A stretch of 64,000 bases of DNA from Flammeovirgaceae bacterium. GTDB taxonomy: Bacteria; Bacteroidota; Bacteroidia; Cytophagales; Cyclobacteriaceae. The position numbers and the translations under genes were made by a program. Below are positions 20,481-29,971 of this stretch, in pieces. The first letter of the stretch is position 1. Each line of letters starts with the position of its first letter. The stretch is from assembly GCA_016709845.1 (NCBI GenBank), contig JADJMA010000006.1, positions 124,001-188,000 of the forward strand, read 5' to 3'. The notes beneath the pieces are model-generated. The model was not told the origin of the DNA, did not search any database, and saw only the letters and a list, made by a program, of their open reading frames with translations.

Positions 20481-22692
20481 ATGAAAAAGACTTTAATCTT
20501 CTGCCTCCTTGCCATCCTGTCTGTTGTAAGTATTCATTCTTATGCACAGGCACCGCAGGCATTCAAGTATCAATCGGTGGCTAGAAACGCAAGCGGCCTA
20601 CCCATAGCGAGTGCCAATATTGGCGTGCGGGTGCGCATCCACAACCTAACGGAAACCGGAGCGGTGGTGTATAGCGAAACACATACCGCAGCCACTAATG
20701 CGTTTGGTGTGTTTTCACTTTCTATCGGTGGCGGTACACCACAATTCGGAGCGTTCAATACCATTGATTGGGCTACAGGCGCAAAGTTCATTGAGATTGA
20801 AGCAGATTTTTCGGGTGGTACTACCTATACCAGTATGGGCGCATCCCAATTACTTAGTGTTCCGTATGCGTTATATTCTTCTAACGGAACACCGGGACCA
20901 CAAGGACCGATTGGACTAACCGGAGCAACAGGTGCGCAGGAACTGATGGCACAGACGGAGCAACGGGTGCACAAGGTATTCAAGGGTTGCTGGTCCTGCT
21001 GGAAATGATGGTGCTGTTGGTCCAACGGGTGCAACAGGAATTCAAGGTATACAGGAGATCCGGGCGTTGCATTTGATGACACAAGCATTGGCTGATAAAA
21101 CATGGACATCCAACAAAATAAATAGTGAGCTTGGTTTGAAAGCCAACATCAGTTCACTAAGCACGGTAAGTACTACCGGAAGTTATACTGATTTGATTGA
21201 CCAACCCACATTGGCTACCGTTGCCAACAGTGGCGATTACAATGACTTGCTCAATAAGCCAACAGTTGACGGCTCTGAAACAGTAGTTACAGCAGGAAGT
21301 AATGTTACCGTTACAGGGAGTGGAACCACAGGAAGTCCTTATGTAGTAAATGCAGCGGGAAGCAGGCGGGGATTGACGGGAATAGTGGTATGGTTGATGG
21401 TGTAAATTTTATCGGGACTCTTAGCGACACACCTCTGGCTTTTAGAGTTAATGGCGTGCCTTCCGGAAGAATCGAATTGTCTTATATGAACGCAAATACT
21501 TCGTTCGGCCATGAAACTCTTCAACACAACACAGGAAATCAAAATACGGCAATGGGGGTGGAACGTTGTCAGGCAACACAACGGGATCCGGTAATACCGC
21601 TATAGGCTTTTACTCTATGATTTCAAATATTAATGGAAGGGAAAATACCGCAGTCGGAGCTTCAACACTTCTTAGTAATAATTCGGGTCAGAGTAATTCA
21701 GCCTTTGGGGCAGGAGCGATGGTAAATAGTACCACTGGAAATTCCAATACTGCCGTTGGGTCTGGGGCTCTGATTTCAAACGTAGCAGGTTCAAATGCTA
21801 CTGCAATTGGATCTAGTGCTATGCTTTATTCAAATGACTCTTCAACACCCTTTACAAATTCCAACGTTGCAGTAGGATATGAAGCATTACGAGGATCATT
21901 TACTCCATCAGCCAATACAGGATTGAGTAATACAGCTGTGGATACCAACCTTTGGTGAATAATGCAGGAGGTTTTCAGAATACGGCAATCGGTAATCAGG
22001 CACTTCGTTCCAACACTTCGGGATCCATTAACTCCGCGTTGGGATATTTTTCAATGTATTCGAATACCACTGGAGGCGATAATACTGCTTATGGTGTGCA
22101 AACCCTTCAAACGAATTCAAATGGATCTTTTAATACGGCCATAGGCAAGAACTCGCTTCGAAATAGCTCGGGTAGCAATAATACCGGAGTAGGATTCGAG
22201 ACATTATACAGCAATTCTTCAGGAACTAATAACACCGCTATCGGGTACAGTGCCAACGTTGGAAGTGGATCGCTCACGAATGCAACAGCAATAGGTAGTG
22301 GAGCATCTGTAAATGCAAGCAACACCATTCAATTAGGTGATGCCAACGTTACTAAAGTTTATGCAGGTACAGGAACAGCGGTAACCCTTGTAGCCGGTGG
22401 TTTACAAATTACAGGAGGCACACCTGCAGCTGGTAAAGTCCTTACTTCAGATGTGGCTGGTTTAGCCACTTGGCAAATGCCTGCATCACTTCCAACTGGA
22501 ACTACCCCAGGTCAGATGATGTACTGGAACGGTACAACTTGGGTTATTTTGGTGCCTCCAGCAAACAATGGTTTTATATATACATTGAAAGTAGTTAACG
22601 GTTCGCTGTTTTGGGAAGCGGGTGATACGGATGGGGATGGAATACCTGACAGTGATGAGGCGCCTGAATGCATTAATGACCCTAACTGTTAA
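20481..22692 (+). CDS. Collagen-like / YadA-head-like secreted surface protein, frameshifted
   Basis: One surface protein of about 735 residues read through several frames. Order: signal peptide (MKKTLIFCLLAILSVVSIHS, then YAQ); N-terminal domain FKYQSVARNASGLPIASANI; collagen-like GXX repeats (GTPGPQGPIGLTGATGAQ); a linker with SYTDLIDQPTLATVANSGDYN; about a dozen 14-residue YadA/Hia head-type repeats (GSGNTAIGFYSM, GNSNTAVGSGAL, GTNNTAIGYSA); a domain with TIQLGDANVTKVYAG; and a C-terminal DTDGDGIPDSDEA calcium-binding thrombospondin type 3 motif. Breaks are near 20938, 20985, 21050, 21365, 21560 and 21945. Likely a fibrous adhesin. No T9SS module is visible at its own end. Confidence 0.78.
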
Positions 22693-22714
22693 ATCATCTT
22701 CAATAAATAAACAT

Positions 22715-23155
22715 ATGAGATTTTCAGTCTTTTCTTTATTTCTTGTAATCATAATGGCTGCACTTATATTTTTAGGCTGTAAGGAAGATTCAACCTCCAT
22801 TGATAGGGAAAGGGTTACTGTTATGCTTACTTCTGCCGAGGCATGGGATAGTCCGGAAGTAACCGTTGATGGGGTTGATTATAGTGACATCTATAAAGAC
22901 TTCTCCATCACGTTTACCGAAAGTGCTTACACCACTGTGGGTGGTGCACCGGTATGGGCTGCATCCGGTACGTGGAAATTTCTCAATGAAGAAGCGACCT
23001 TATTACTGTTAGATGATACACGAGAAGTTGAAATCAATTCTATTTCTGATGATATTCTTGAACTATCCTTTCAGTGGAATGAGAATACCTTTGAACCAGG
23101 CCGCGTAAATTCTGTGAAGGGCAAACAGAAATTCAAATTGAAAAAGAAGAAGTAA
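22715..23155 (+). CDS. Lipoprotein of unknown function (lipocalin-like size)
   Basis: A 146-residue lipoprotein starting MRFSVFSLFLVIIMAALIFL with the lipobox LGC at about residue 20. The mature part has alternating short strands (ERVTVMLTSAEAW, VTVDGVDYSDIYKDFSITF, SGTWKFLNEEATLLLLDD, ILELSFQWNEN) like small lipocalin-type or DUF5004-type lipoproteins of Bacteroidota; the assignment to a family is uncertain. It lies 22 bp after the collagen-like gene on the same strand, so it may belong to the same surface-protein operon. It is intact. The in-frame upstream ATG at 22622 lies inside the preceding gene and is unlikely. Confidence 0.75.
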   Translation: MRFSVFSLFLVIIMAALIFLGCKEDSTSIDRERVTVMLTSAEAWDSPEVTVDGVDYSDIYKDFSITFTESAYTTVGGAPVWAASGTWKFLNEEATLLLLDDTREVEINSISDDILELSFQWNENTFEPGRVNSVKGKQKFKLKKKK

Positions 23156-23200
23156 CTAACAGTAAGGCATTTGCCTTTCTTGCCTAAATTTAAGATTACT

Positions 23201-24148
23201 ATGATAAAATTGAGAAACTTAATTTGGGTGGCCTTTGCTCCCCTAAGTTTCTATTCCTGCTTATTTCTTTTTTCATGTAGTTCGCCAAAGAATGAAAGCC
23301 AATCAGCAGACTCGACACCTGTTGATCAATTAAACATGGCTACAACGGAAGCACCGGCAGAAGCACCGGCAGCGGAAGCCCCTCAAACTGAGAATAAACT
23401 GTTGAAGGGAACAGAGGAAGTTGTTCTGGACGGATACATCGGTGATCACTATGACATTCTGCTCTTATTAAGAGAAGTGACGTCCGGCCAGTTTGAAGGG
23501 AAGTATTTGTACAAACGAGTGAATAAATTTATTTCGCTCAAGGGCCATTTAGAAAACAATACCATGCTTTTATCTGAAAGCAATGATAAGGGAGAGATCA
23601 CGGGTCAATTTACCTGCGATGTTTCTTCTTATCCACGTATGGAGGGTTCGTGGACAAAACCCGATGGTAGCGGATCGATGAACCTCTATTTACATAAGAT
23701 TATACCAGTGGGTATTGAAAATAGTAATGGCCAATTTGAATTTGGTAAAAAATCTAAAGACGACAAAGGCGAGGTTCTGTATAACCTGAATGGAATTTTT
23801 ACCACCTATTATTTAAGGGATGAAGGTGATGGCTGGTCAAGTGGAGCGTACAAATGCTTGAATCTGAAAACAGGAACTCCGTTAAAGTTTGAAGACATTT
23901 TTAAACCTGAATCGAAAGGCCAGATCATGGAGATGATTGCAACGAAAGTAAAAGAGATTTGTGGTCAACAAGTGGGTGAAAATTATTCAGCGGCTGATTA
24001 TATGTTGGATGATCAATCTACCCTTGTAACCCGCGAAGGGATTCGGTTTATCTCTCCATGCGAACGGTCTCATGGTTATTATCACGGTGTGTTTACGGTG
24101 GATTTTACTTTTGATGATGTAGGTAATTATTTGAAGCATTCATATTAA
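23201..24148 (+). CDS. Lipoprotein with DUF3298-like C-terminal region
   Basis: A 315-residue lipoprotein. MIKLRNLIWVAFAPLSFYSC leads to the lipobox FSCSS; an Ala/Glu/Pro-rich linker (ATTEAPAEAPAAEAPQ) precedes two domains. The first has repeated strands of the type found in small-molecule-insensitive binding lipoproteins (GYIGDHYDILLLLREV, FEGKYLYKRVNKFISLKGHL). The second contains NLKTGTPLKFEDIFKP and ends with FISPCERSHGYYHGVFTVDF, which resembles the RsiV/DUF3298 fold. No enzymatic motif is seen. Intact; followed 29 bp later by a membrane protein on the same strand. Confidence 0.68.
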   Translation: MIKLRNLIWVAFAPLSFYSCLFLFSCSSPKNESQSADSTPVDQLNMATTEAPAEAPAAEAPQTENKLLKGTEEVVLDGYIGDHYDILLLLREVTSGQFEGKYLYKRVNKFISLKGHLENNTMLLSESNDKGEITGQFTCDVSSYPRMEGSWTKPDGSGSMNLYLHKIIPVGIENSNGQFEFGKKSKDDKGEVLYNLNGIFTTYYLRDEGDGWSSGAYKCLNLKTGTPLKFEDIFKPESKGQIMEMIATKVKEICGQQVGENYSAADYMLDDQSTLVTREGIRFISPCERSHGYYHGVFTVDFTFDDVGNYLKHSY

Positions 24149-24177
24149 GTATTTGATGGTTATAAAACTTTAAACGT

Positions 24178-25248
24178 ATGGTAATTTATCAAAAGGGAAG
24201 TGCCCCATTTATACTCCGTTTTTTACCCGTATTTATTAGTCCAGCGACTTGGATATTATCAGGCTTTGGAGCTGGGCTATTCTATTTGGCAGGTACCGAA
24301 AAACCACCTATGTCTTATGGAATGTATTTTGTAGCGGGGCTAGTCGCTCTTTTAGTTTATAGCATTGTGCGCTCACATTGGGTAGAGACGTCCACAAAAC
24401 TGGTACTCATCGAAATCATACCTTCAGGTCTTCGCATTCAACAAGTAAAGTATGATACGGTGCATGAGGTGATTATTGAAGCTGCTCAATTAGACCTGGC
24501 TGCATTTCGTTATCGCTATACAAGAAGAAATTCCAATACGCAATGTTCGCTTACAATATCGTATAAGGAAGAAACTCATTCTTTTACTGTGGAGGGTGAT
24601 GAAGAGTTAATTGGTCAAATGTTGGAAAAAATCAGTGAACAAAAAACAATGGAACTACGTGCGAACGAAAACGACTTTTTAATACGATATCAGAAATACA
24701 AAAATTCTTTGGGAGCCAAAGTATCTAACGTAGTATGGTATGGTATACAGGTAGCCGTAGTGGTAGTTATTTGTATAGCAGGGTATGCGGCTTATCAGAA
24801 TTATGCCGAGGGAGGTTACATCAGTGAATTGGTGAAAGCAATCCACGCATATCAAAATGATGAGCCTTACGTAGAAAATAACGGTGATAGGGATCAGTTG
24901 TTTGCTGAGTTTCCAAAAAAATGGTTTCCACTTTTTGAGTCTGATGGCGGACTGGTTCGTCAGCAGTTGTGTGGTAGTGAAACGTACATTGAAATTATTG
25001 AACGTGATGGAATGCGCCTTTGGATTGAGCAAGGATACCAAGATCGGTGGGAGACAACAATTTTTGATTTTGCCAGAGATGGTGAAAGCAAATATGTATT
25101 CGCCATACAGTTGGAAAATGACACCACGCGTCAGGTTACGATATTGATTTCTGATAAGGATAATAAAATCTATACCATAGATGATAAATACTATACCCCG
25201 AGTCCAGAGTCATTTGTGATCAAAAACGATACGGAGGAATGTTTATAA
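24178..25248 (+). CDS. Membrane protein of unknown function
   Basis: A 356-residue protein I do not recognise. Two hydrophobic segments near the N-terminus (ATWILSGFGAGLFYLAG and MYFVAGLVALLVYSIV) precede a cytoplasmic beta-rich stretch (LRIQQVKYDTVHEVIIEAAQ) that could be a PH-like domain. A third helix (VSNVVWYGIQVAVVVVICIA) around residue 185-205 leads to a C-terminal soluble domain with WIEQGYQDRWETTIFDFARD. It is intact, lies between a lipoprotein and a glycan-binding protein on the same strand, and probably belongs to that operon. Confidence 0.65.
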   Translation: MVIYQKGSAPFILRFLPVFISPATWILSGFGAGLFYLAGTEKPPMSYGMYFVAGLVALLVYSIVRSHWVETSTKLVLIEIIPSGLRIQQVKYDTVHEVIIEAAQLDLAAFRYRYTRRNSNTQCSLTISYKEETHSFTVEGDEELIGQMLEKISEQKTMELRANENDFLIRYQKYKNSLGAKVSNVVWYGIQVAVVVVICIAGYAAYQNYAEGGYISELVKAIHAYQNDEPYVENNGDRDQLFAEFPKKWFPLFESDGGLVRQQLCGSETYIEIIERDGMRLWIEQGYQDRWETTIFDFARDGESKYVFAIQLENDTTRQVTILISDKDNKIYTIDDKYYTPSPESFVIKNDTEECL

Positions 25249-25259
25249 AAAGTAATGCG

Positions 25260-26015
25260 ATGAGAATATTTTTTATTCCTGTAATGCTGCTGGCAGTTCA
25301 ATTTGCTCTGGCGCAAGGGTATGAGGGCCAACCATGTAGCAGTGGCAGTCCTGTGTTGAAAAGTCTGTTACAAAAAAGGAAATAAGGGGCGAGGTGTATA
25401 TCAATGGATGTAATCCTGATCGTGGACAGTTGGCAAGCTCATTTCTAAAGGCAAGTGGAAAGGCTCCCTTGCGTGTGAAGGATCCAAACTTTAAGCCGCC
25501 TTCTGATTGGGAGGAGTCCGATGGAGATTATGCGTATGATAATTGGACATGCATGTATGCGGGGGGAAGTGCGGTTGATGGAAATAAGTCTACAGCCTGG
25601 GTGGAAGGAGTTGCCGGTAATGGAGCAGGTGAGGCCCTGATGGTAACACAACTTGATTTGTCTAGTAAGGTGGAAATACTAGCGGGTTTTGGAAAAAGCG
25701 CAACCCTGTTTGCCGCGAACAACAAGCCGAAGACAATCAATGTACACATAGGTAAGGGCTCATCCAACACCAGGAGGGGCTAGTCAATGTGGTCAAAATT
25801 ATGATGCACTGAAGTTGATTGCTACTAAAAAGATTACGTTGCGAAACGTGAACGAATATCAACCAATGCCCTTACCTGTTTTCAAGACAGAAACCTATTC
25901 CTACCAAAATGAAGCGTGGGATTATCATTATTGGCTACTGATTGAGATAGTAGATGTTTATCCGGGCAGTAAATACCAGGATACCTGCATTTCGGAAATC
26001 AGAAATGTGAATTGA
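25260..26015 (+). CDS. Secreted NADase-type glycan-binding (discoidin-like) protein, frameshifted
   Basis: A secreted protein of about 250 residues. The ATG at 25260 gives a signal peptide MRIFFIPVMLLAVQFALAQG. A frameshift near 25355 moves to KSVTKKEIRGEVYINGCN. The mature part has the hallmarks of the NADase-type glycan-binding domain: KSTAWVEGVAGNGAGEALMV, then LAGFGKSATLFAANNKPKTI, and the C-terminal IVDVYPGSKYQDTCISEI. A second frameshift lies near 25772. Family members attach toxins or enzymes to carbohydrate; here the domain makes up nearly the whole protein and no NADase catalytic domain is present. It is 11 bp after the membrane protein gene. Confidence 0.72.
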
Positions 26016-26024
26016 CTTTTTAGT

Positions 26025-27008
26025 TTATTGGGTGGCCTTTAGTGCTTGAGAAATTCCGATCACCAGGTTGAGGTATTCAAAATACTGCTTAGAGATATCC
26101 TTTTCAATAAAGGAAGTGTACGCATCGGCTTCAAACAGATTGATACCATGAAAAGCCATGTGCACTTCGTTATCAAAAAATGATAACGAAATAGGTGCAT
26201 TCATTTCTTTTCTAAATGTTAGAATCAATTGAGTGAAGATAGGCGTTAAAAGAGCTTTTGCTACCTCTGGCGATTCGCAATAGACATCAAAATCTTTATC
26301 AAAATCGGGGTTGCCAGTATTGTTTTCATTCGTACTTAATTGAGACTGAATCTTTTTTGTCAACAGGCCTCCTAGAAATTTGTTGCCCAATGCCTGCAGG
26401 GCTACACTCATAATGTGAGTGGGTTTAATGATTACCCTCGAAGTGAATTTTTGATTGAGCTTAACGACAGCATACAATCCATAGAAAACAGTGTGCGTAT
26501 CTTTATCCCCGCTTCTATCCGCTTTAATATCCGACATTTTTATTTCGGTATTGTCAAGGGTACCTTGAACCAAATCCTCGGCATTAAAACGGGAATAGGA
26601 TCCGCACAAATTACTTGCTCGGAATTCTTTTTCAGTTATTCCTTTCAAAGGATCGTAAGTAAGGTCAGGGCTAATAAAAGAAATGATCTTTGGTATTACC
26701 GTTTGTTTATACTTTTTCTTTATGTCTTTAAACGAAAGATTGCGTCTAACAAGAATATAGATAGGTGCGAATAATGCATACAATGCAGTGAATGGCATGC
26801 AGAACACAATTTGTTTAGGAATATAGTTGGGTAATGATGCGCCTAAAATGACTAGGACTACACAAAGAATAGCCATCCATTTTAGGTTTCTACCATACTT
26901 CTTATAGGAAAACTTTTGATTGATGGCCAAGCGACCAGCTTCCATTTCTTCAATGCTTACTTTTAATTCCTTCTCGTAGTAATTGTTGAATGCTTCTTTT
27001 GATTGCAT
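26025..27008 (-). CDS. DUF3137 domain-containing membrane protein
   Basis: A 327-residue protein with two adjacent transmembrane helices (about residues 43-62 and 68-88: WMAILCVVLVILGASLP and VFCMPFTALYALFAPIYILV), preceded by a cytoplasmic N-terminal helix and followed by a large soluble domain. The segment YDPLKGITEKEFRASNL with downstream DKDTHTVFYGLYAVVKLNQKF and DKDFDVYCESPEVAKALLTP matches the DUF3137 (galanin-like) family, whose function is unknown. It is intact and transcribed opposite to the preceding cluster. Nothing nearby defines its role. Confidence 0.82.
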   Translation of the reverse strand: MQSKEAFNNYYEKELKVSIEEMEAGRLAINQKFSYKKYGRNLKWMAILCVVLVILGASLPNYIPKQIVFCMPFTALYALFAPIYILVRRNLSFKDIKKKYKQTVIPKIISFISPDLTYDPLKGITEKEFRASNLCGSYSRFNAEDLVQGTLDNTEIKMSDIKADRSGDKDTHTVFYGLYAVVKLNQKFTSRVIIKPTHIMSVALQALGNKFLGGLLTKKIQSQLSTNENNTGNPDFDKDFDVYCESPEVAKALLTPIFTQLILTFRKEMNAPISLSFFDNEVHMAFHGINLFEADAYTSFIEKDISKQYFEYLNLVIGISQALKATQ

Positions 27009-27267
27009 AAGTATTTGACTTTAGCTCAGCTAAAGATAGTGATCCAAGGGTCATGTTGTATCCTGCTTCGCACAAGAAAAAGGTACAACAGCAAAAAATA
27101 TAGAGGCATTCGTGAAGATTAAAATAATGATATGACTTTGGGATAATACCGAAGATATTCTGCTTTAGGAATACCATTGATTCTTTCGACAAAGCGAGGA
27201 TTAATGTAATTTTCAAATTACCATAAGCAAGGCAATCACTTTAATTGAGGCCTTGACTTTTTCTTTT

Positions 27268-28539
27268 TTAATTTAAGTTCTCGGCCTTCCACTTCATAGA
27301 AGTGTGGACTCTGGTGTGGCCGCTAGGATGATCAAAGAAAATAATTTCTTCCCAATAACCGGGATCAATTTTACGGTACTCAGAAAGCTTCATGGCCACC
27401 GAGGCAAACCCATCGGGTTCGCGTGCCGCATTCAATCCAAATACGTCTGCTTCCATCTCTGCGCTTCGAACTACGCTGTTTAGAAATGGAGTGGCTAGAA
27501 AAATATAGGCAGAAAGGAGTATGACAAACAGTGGAAAACCAACCACATCAGAAATGTCTTTAATGTTCCATTTACCTCCCCATGTATTGATGCATTTTGA
27601 AAGGACCAATTCACAAAGGCAAAGCCAATGATAATAATAAGGCTAAAATAAATTAAATCTTCCGGACCGTGGTTAAGCACGTAATGACCAAGTTCATGCC
27701 CCATCACGGCTTTGACTTCTTCGGGTGTACATCGATTGAGCAAGTTGTCATTGAGTGAAACGCGAATGGTGCTGCCGATACCGCTTACGTTGGCACTTAT
27801 TCTGTCACTTTGTTTAGAGGCATCAAATTCATAGACATTATCGGCCGGTACGCTGTTTGCCCTGGCCATGGATAGTATCGCTTCTCGCACAGGGCCTTCT
27901 TCTAATGATTTATACTTATTAAAAAGTGGGCTGATAAATACGGGGCCGATAAACATGATAAATACCAGGAAGCAGAACGTAACAACCTCCCCATATCCAC
28001 CACCTTTCTTTTACCTTGCGCATGGCCATGTAAAGGAGTGCCATCAGAATGCTTCCAAACACGATCATGATGGCGAGCCCAATCATTTCTTCGCGCATAC
28101 ATGCGCCAAAGGTTAGATTAGAAAGATCATACTGATGTTCGAGATAGAAGTTTTTATAATAGTTGAGAGGAAATGATAGTAGGTAGGCTGAAATAAAGTA
28201 GAGTATAAAATATACAGCGTTCTGTAAATTTATATTCTTCACTTTTGCAGCAATGCCTTTTATTTTAGAGGACAATCCTTTCGACAAAAACATCCATGCC
28301 ACTGCGATACCATAGAGAAGACTCCAAAGAAGTAACCAGTAGCCACCTTTAAAGTAAGCATCAGATTTTGCTTTTTGCTCAGGGGTAAGCGTATCAATAT
28401 ATTTTTGTGTTTCCTTCTCTACATCAAATGATGTTACATGTGAGGAAGCTTGTACGAGGGTATCACTTTGAAGAGTCGTGGCACCAAAGGAACTGTAGCT
28501 ACTAAAAATAATGGCAGTGATGAGCAGAAGATATTTCAT
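27268..28539 (-). CDS. M48 family (Ste24/CAAX-type) membrane metalloprotease, frameshifted
   Basis: A membrane zinc protease of about 415 residues. A signal-like N-terminus (MKYLLLITAIIFSSYSSFGA) is followed by an extra segment, then several helices of the M48 N-terminal domain (YFILYFISAYLLSFPLNYYK, FYLEHQYDLSNLTFG). The zinc motif is MGHELGHYVLNHG (HEXXH) and the third ligand is Glu in RSAEMEADVFGLNAA. Breaks lie near 27935 and 27590. Ste24 relatives act in membrane protein quality control; prenyl processing is not expected in bacteria. It follows the M24 cluster in the same direction but is separated from it by a terminator. Confidence 0.88.
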
Positions 28540-28566
28540 TGCATTGGGGGTTACCTACTAAAAATA

Positions 28567-28598
28567 ACAAACCCTTTGGAATATCTCAAAGGGTTTGT
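28567..28598 (-). terminator. Terminator of the M24 peptidase operon
   Basis: An 11-bp perfect stem, ACAAACCCTTT (28567-28577) and AAAGGGTTTGT (28588-28598), with a 10-nt loop. On the minus strand it is followed by TATTTTTA. It lies 41 bp past the last M24 gene and before the M48 gene. Confidence 0.8.
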
Positions 28599-28638
28599 CT
28601 GTGTATGGCAGTTTTTGACTACCAATTTGTATCTATTC

Positions 28639-29925
28639 TTATGCTACACCTTTGAAAGGATCATCGATAGATTCGCTTTGTGGAGTAAACCATTTTACAC
28701 CTTCTTCTGTCATATAAGCGCAGTCTTCCAGTCTAACGCCAAACTCTCCATAGATGGAAATGTTAGGTTCAATGCTGAAGCACATGCCGGGCATAAAGGG
28801 TTGTTTGTTTCCCAATACCATATTGCCCCATTCGTGTCCATCCATGCCTATGCCATGACCGGTTCTATGTGGTAAGCCCGGCACTTTATAGCCTGGACCA
28901 TAACCCGCATCGACCAAAACTTTTCTGGCGGCAATGTCAACATTCTCGCAAGGGTCACCCAATTTGGCTGCAGCAAAACCAGCTGACTGTGATTTCTTTT
29001 CAAGGTTCCATACTTCACGCTGTCTATCGGTAGGTTCAGCTCCAAACACAACCGTTCTGGTTATATCCGATTGGTATCCTCCTACATTACACCCGCCATC
29101 CATAATGATGATATCTCCTTTTTTAAGATATTGTTGTTGAATGCTACCATGTGGGTAAGCAGAAGCTTCTCCAAAGTTGACAATACATCCACCTTGCGCA
29201 CCAAGTTTTTTATGTACTTCGGAAAACAAAGCTTGAAATTCTTGAGGAGTCATGCCTTCTGTCAACATACTTGAACAAATTTTATGTGCTCTGAGGGTAA
29301 TGTCGCTGGCGCGCTGCATCAACGCAAGTTCCGCTGCGGATTTGAACATACGGCAGGGGATAGTTACAGGATCCCCACTGACGTAATTGAGGTTCGGTGC
29401 TTCTTTTCTTACACCATCGTAAAGAAAAAATCTAACTCTCTCTTCCATAGCAATGGTGCCGGTAGATATACCCATATCTTTGAATGCCAGCACTACTTGC
29501 TTATACGGGCTTTCATGCTCTTCCCATACGCGAATATCATTGCCGATGGTCTTCAATTCTTCCACACGTGCGGCTTCAAAGGCAGGACTCACATATTTCA
29601 CTTCCCCTTTTGCAGGAATGATGGCTGCCATCATTCTTTCGCTTGTTCCCCAACCGATCCCTGTGAAGTATTTCATGGTGGTGCCACCATCTAAAAACAA
29701 GGCATTGATTTTATTTTCGGTCATCAAACGCTGTGTCTTTTCAATTCTTGCCATGCGCTCTTCCACCGAAATAGGAACGATGTCTGTCGTCATGGATTTT
29801 AAATCATCCAACGGACTTGCTGATTTTGCTTCGGTTGCTTCGGGACTTGTGCATGCACTTAGAAATGCTGCGCCTGCAGTTGTTCCTGCTGAGAGTTTTA
29901 TAAAGTCTCTTCTTTTAAGGGTCAT
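28639..29925 (-). CDS. M24 family metallopeptidase (Xaa-Pro aminopeptidase-like) Tat lipoprotein, copy 4
   Basis: A 428-residue peptidase, last in a run of four tandem paralogues. The N-terminus has a Tat-type motif RRDFIK (residues 5-10) and a lipobox LSAC with Cys 25, predicting a folded, lipid-anchored export. A creatinase-N-like domain (about 55-190) precedes the pita-bread M24 domain with metal ligands Asp 276 (MDGG), Asp 287 (QSDITR), His 357 (GHGIG), Glu 386 (SIEP) and Glu 400 (RLED). All five ligands are present, so the enzyme should be active on peptides with Pro at position 2 or related substrates. It is separated from copy 3 by 46 bp. Confidence 0.9.
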   Translation of the reverse strand: MTLKRRDFIKLSAGTTAGAAFLSACTSPEATEAKSASPLDDLKSMTTDIVPISVEERMARIEKTQRLMTENKINALFLDGGTTMKYFTGIGWGTSERMMAAIIPAKGEVKYVSPAFEAARVEELKTIGNDIRVWEEHESPYKQVVLAFKDMGISTGTIAMEERVRFFLYDGVRKEAPNLNYVSGDPVTIPCRMFKSAAELALMQRASDITLRAHKICSSMLTEGMTPQEFQALFSEVHKKLGAQGGCIVNFGEASAYPHGSIQQQYLKKGDIIIMDGGCNVGGYQSDITRTVVFGAEPTDRQREVWNLEKKSQSAGFAAAKLGDPCENVDIAARKVLVDAGYGPGYKVPGLPHRTGHGIGMDGHEWGNMVLGNKQPFMPGMCFSIEPNISIYGEFGVRLEDCAYMTEEGVKWFTPQSESIDDPFKGVA

Positions 29926-29971
29926 AGGTTAATAGATTAAATTTTACTTAATAGTTCAGTACGGTAATAAA

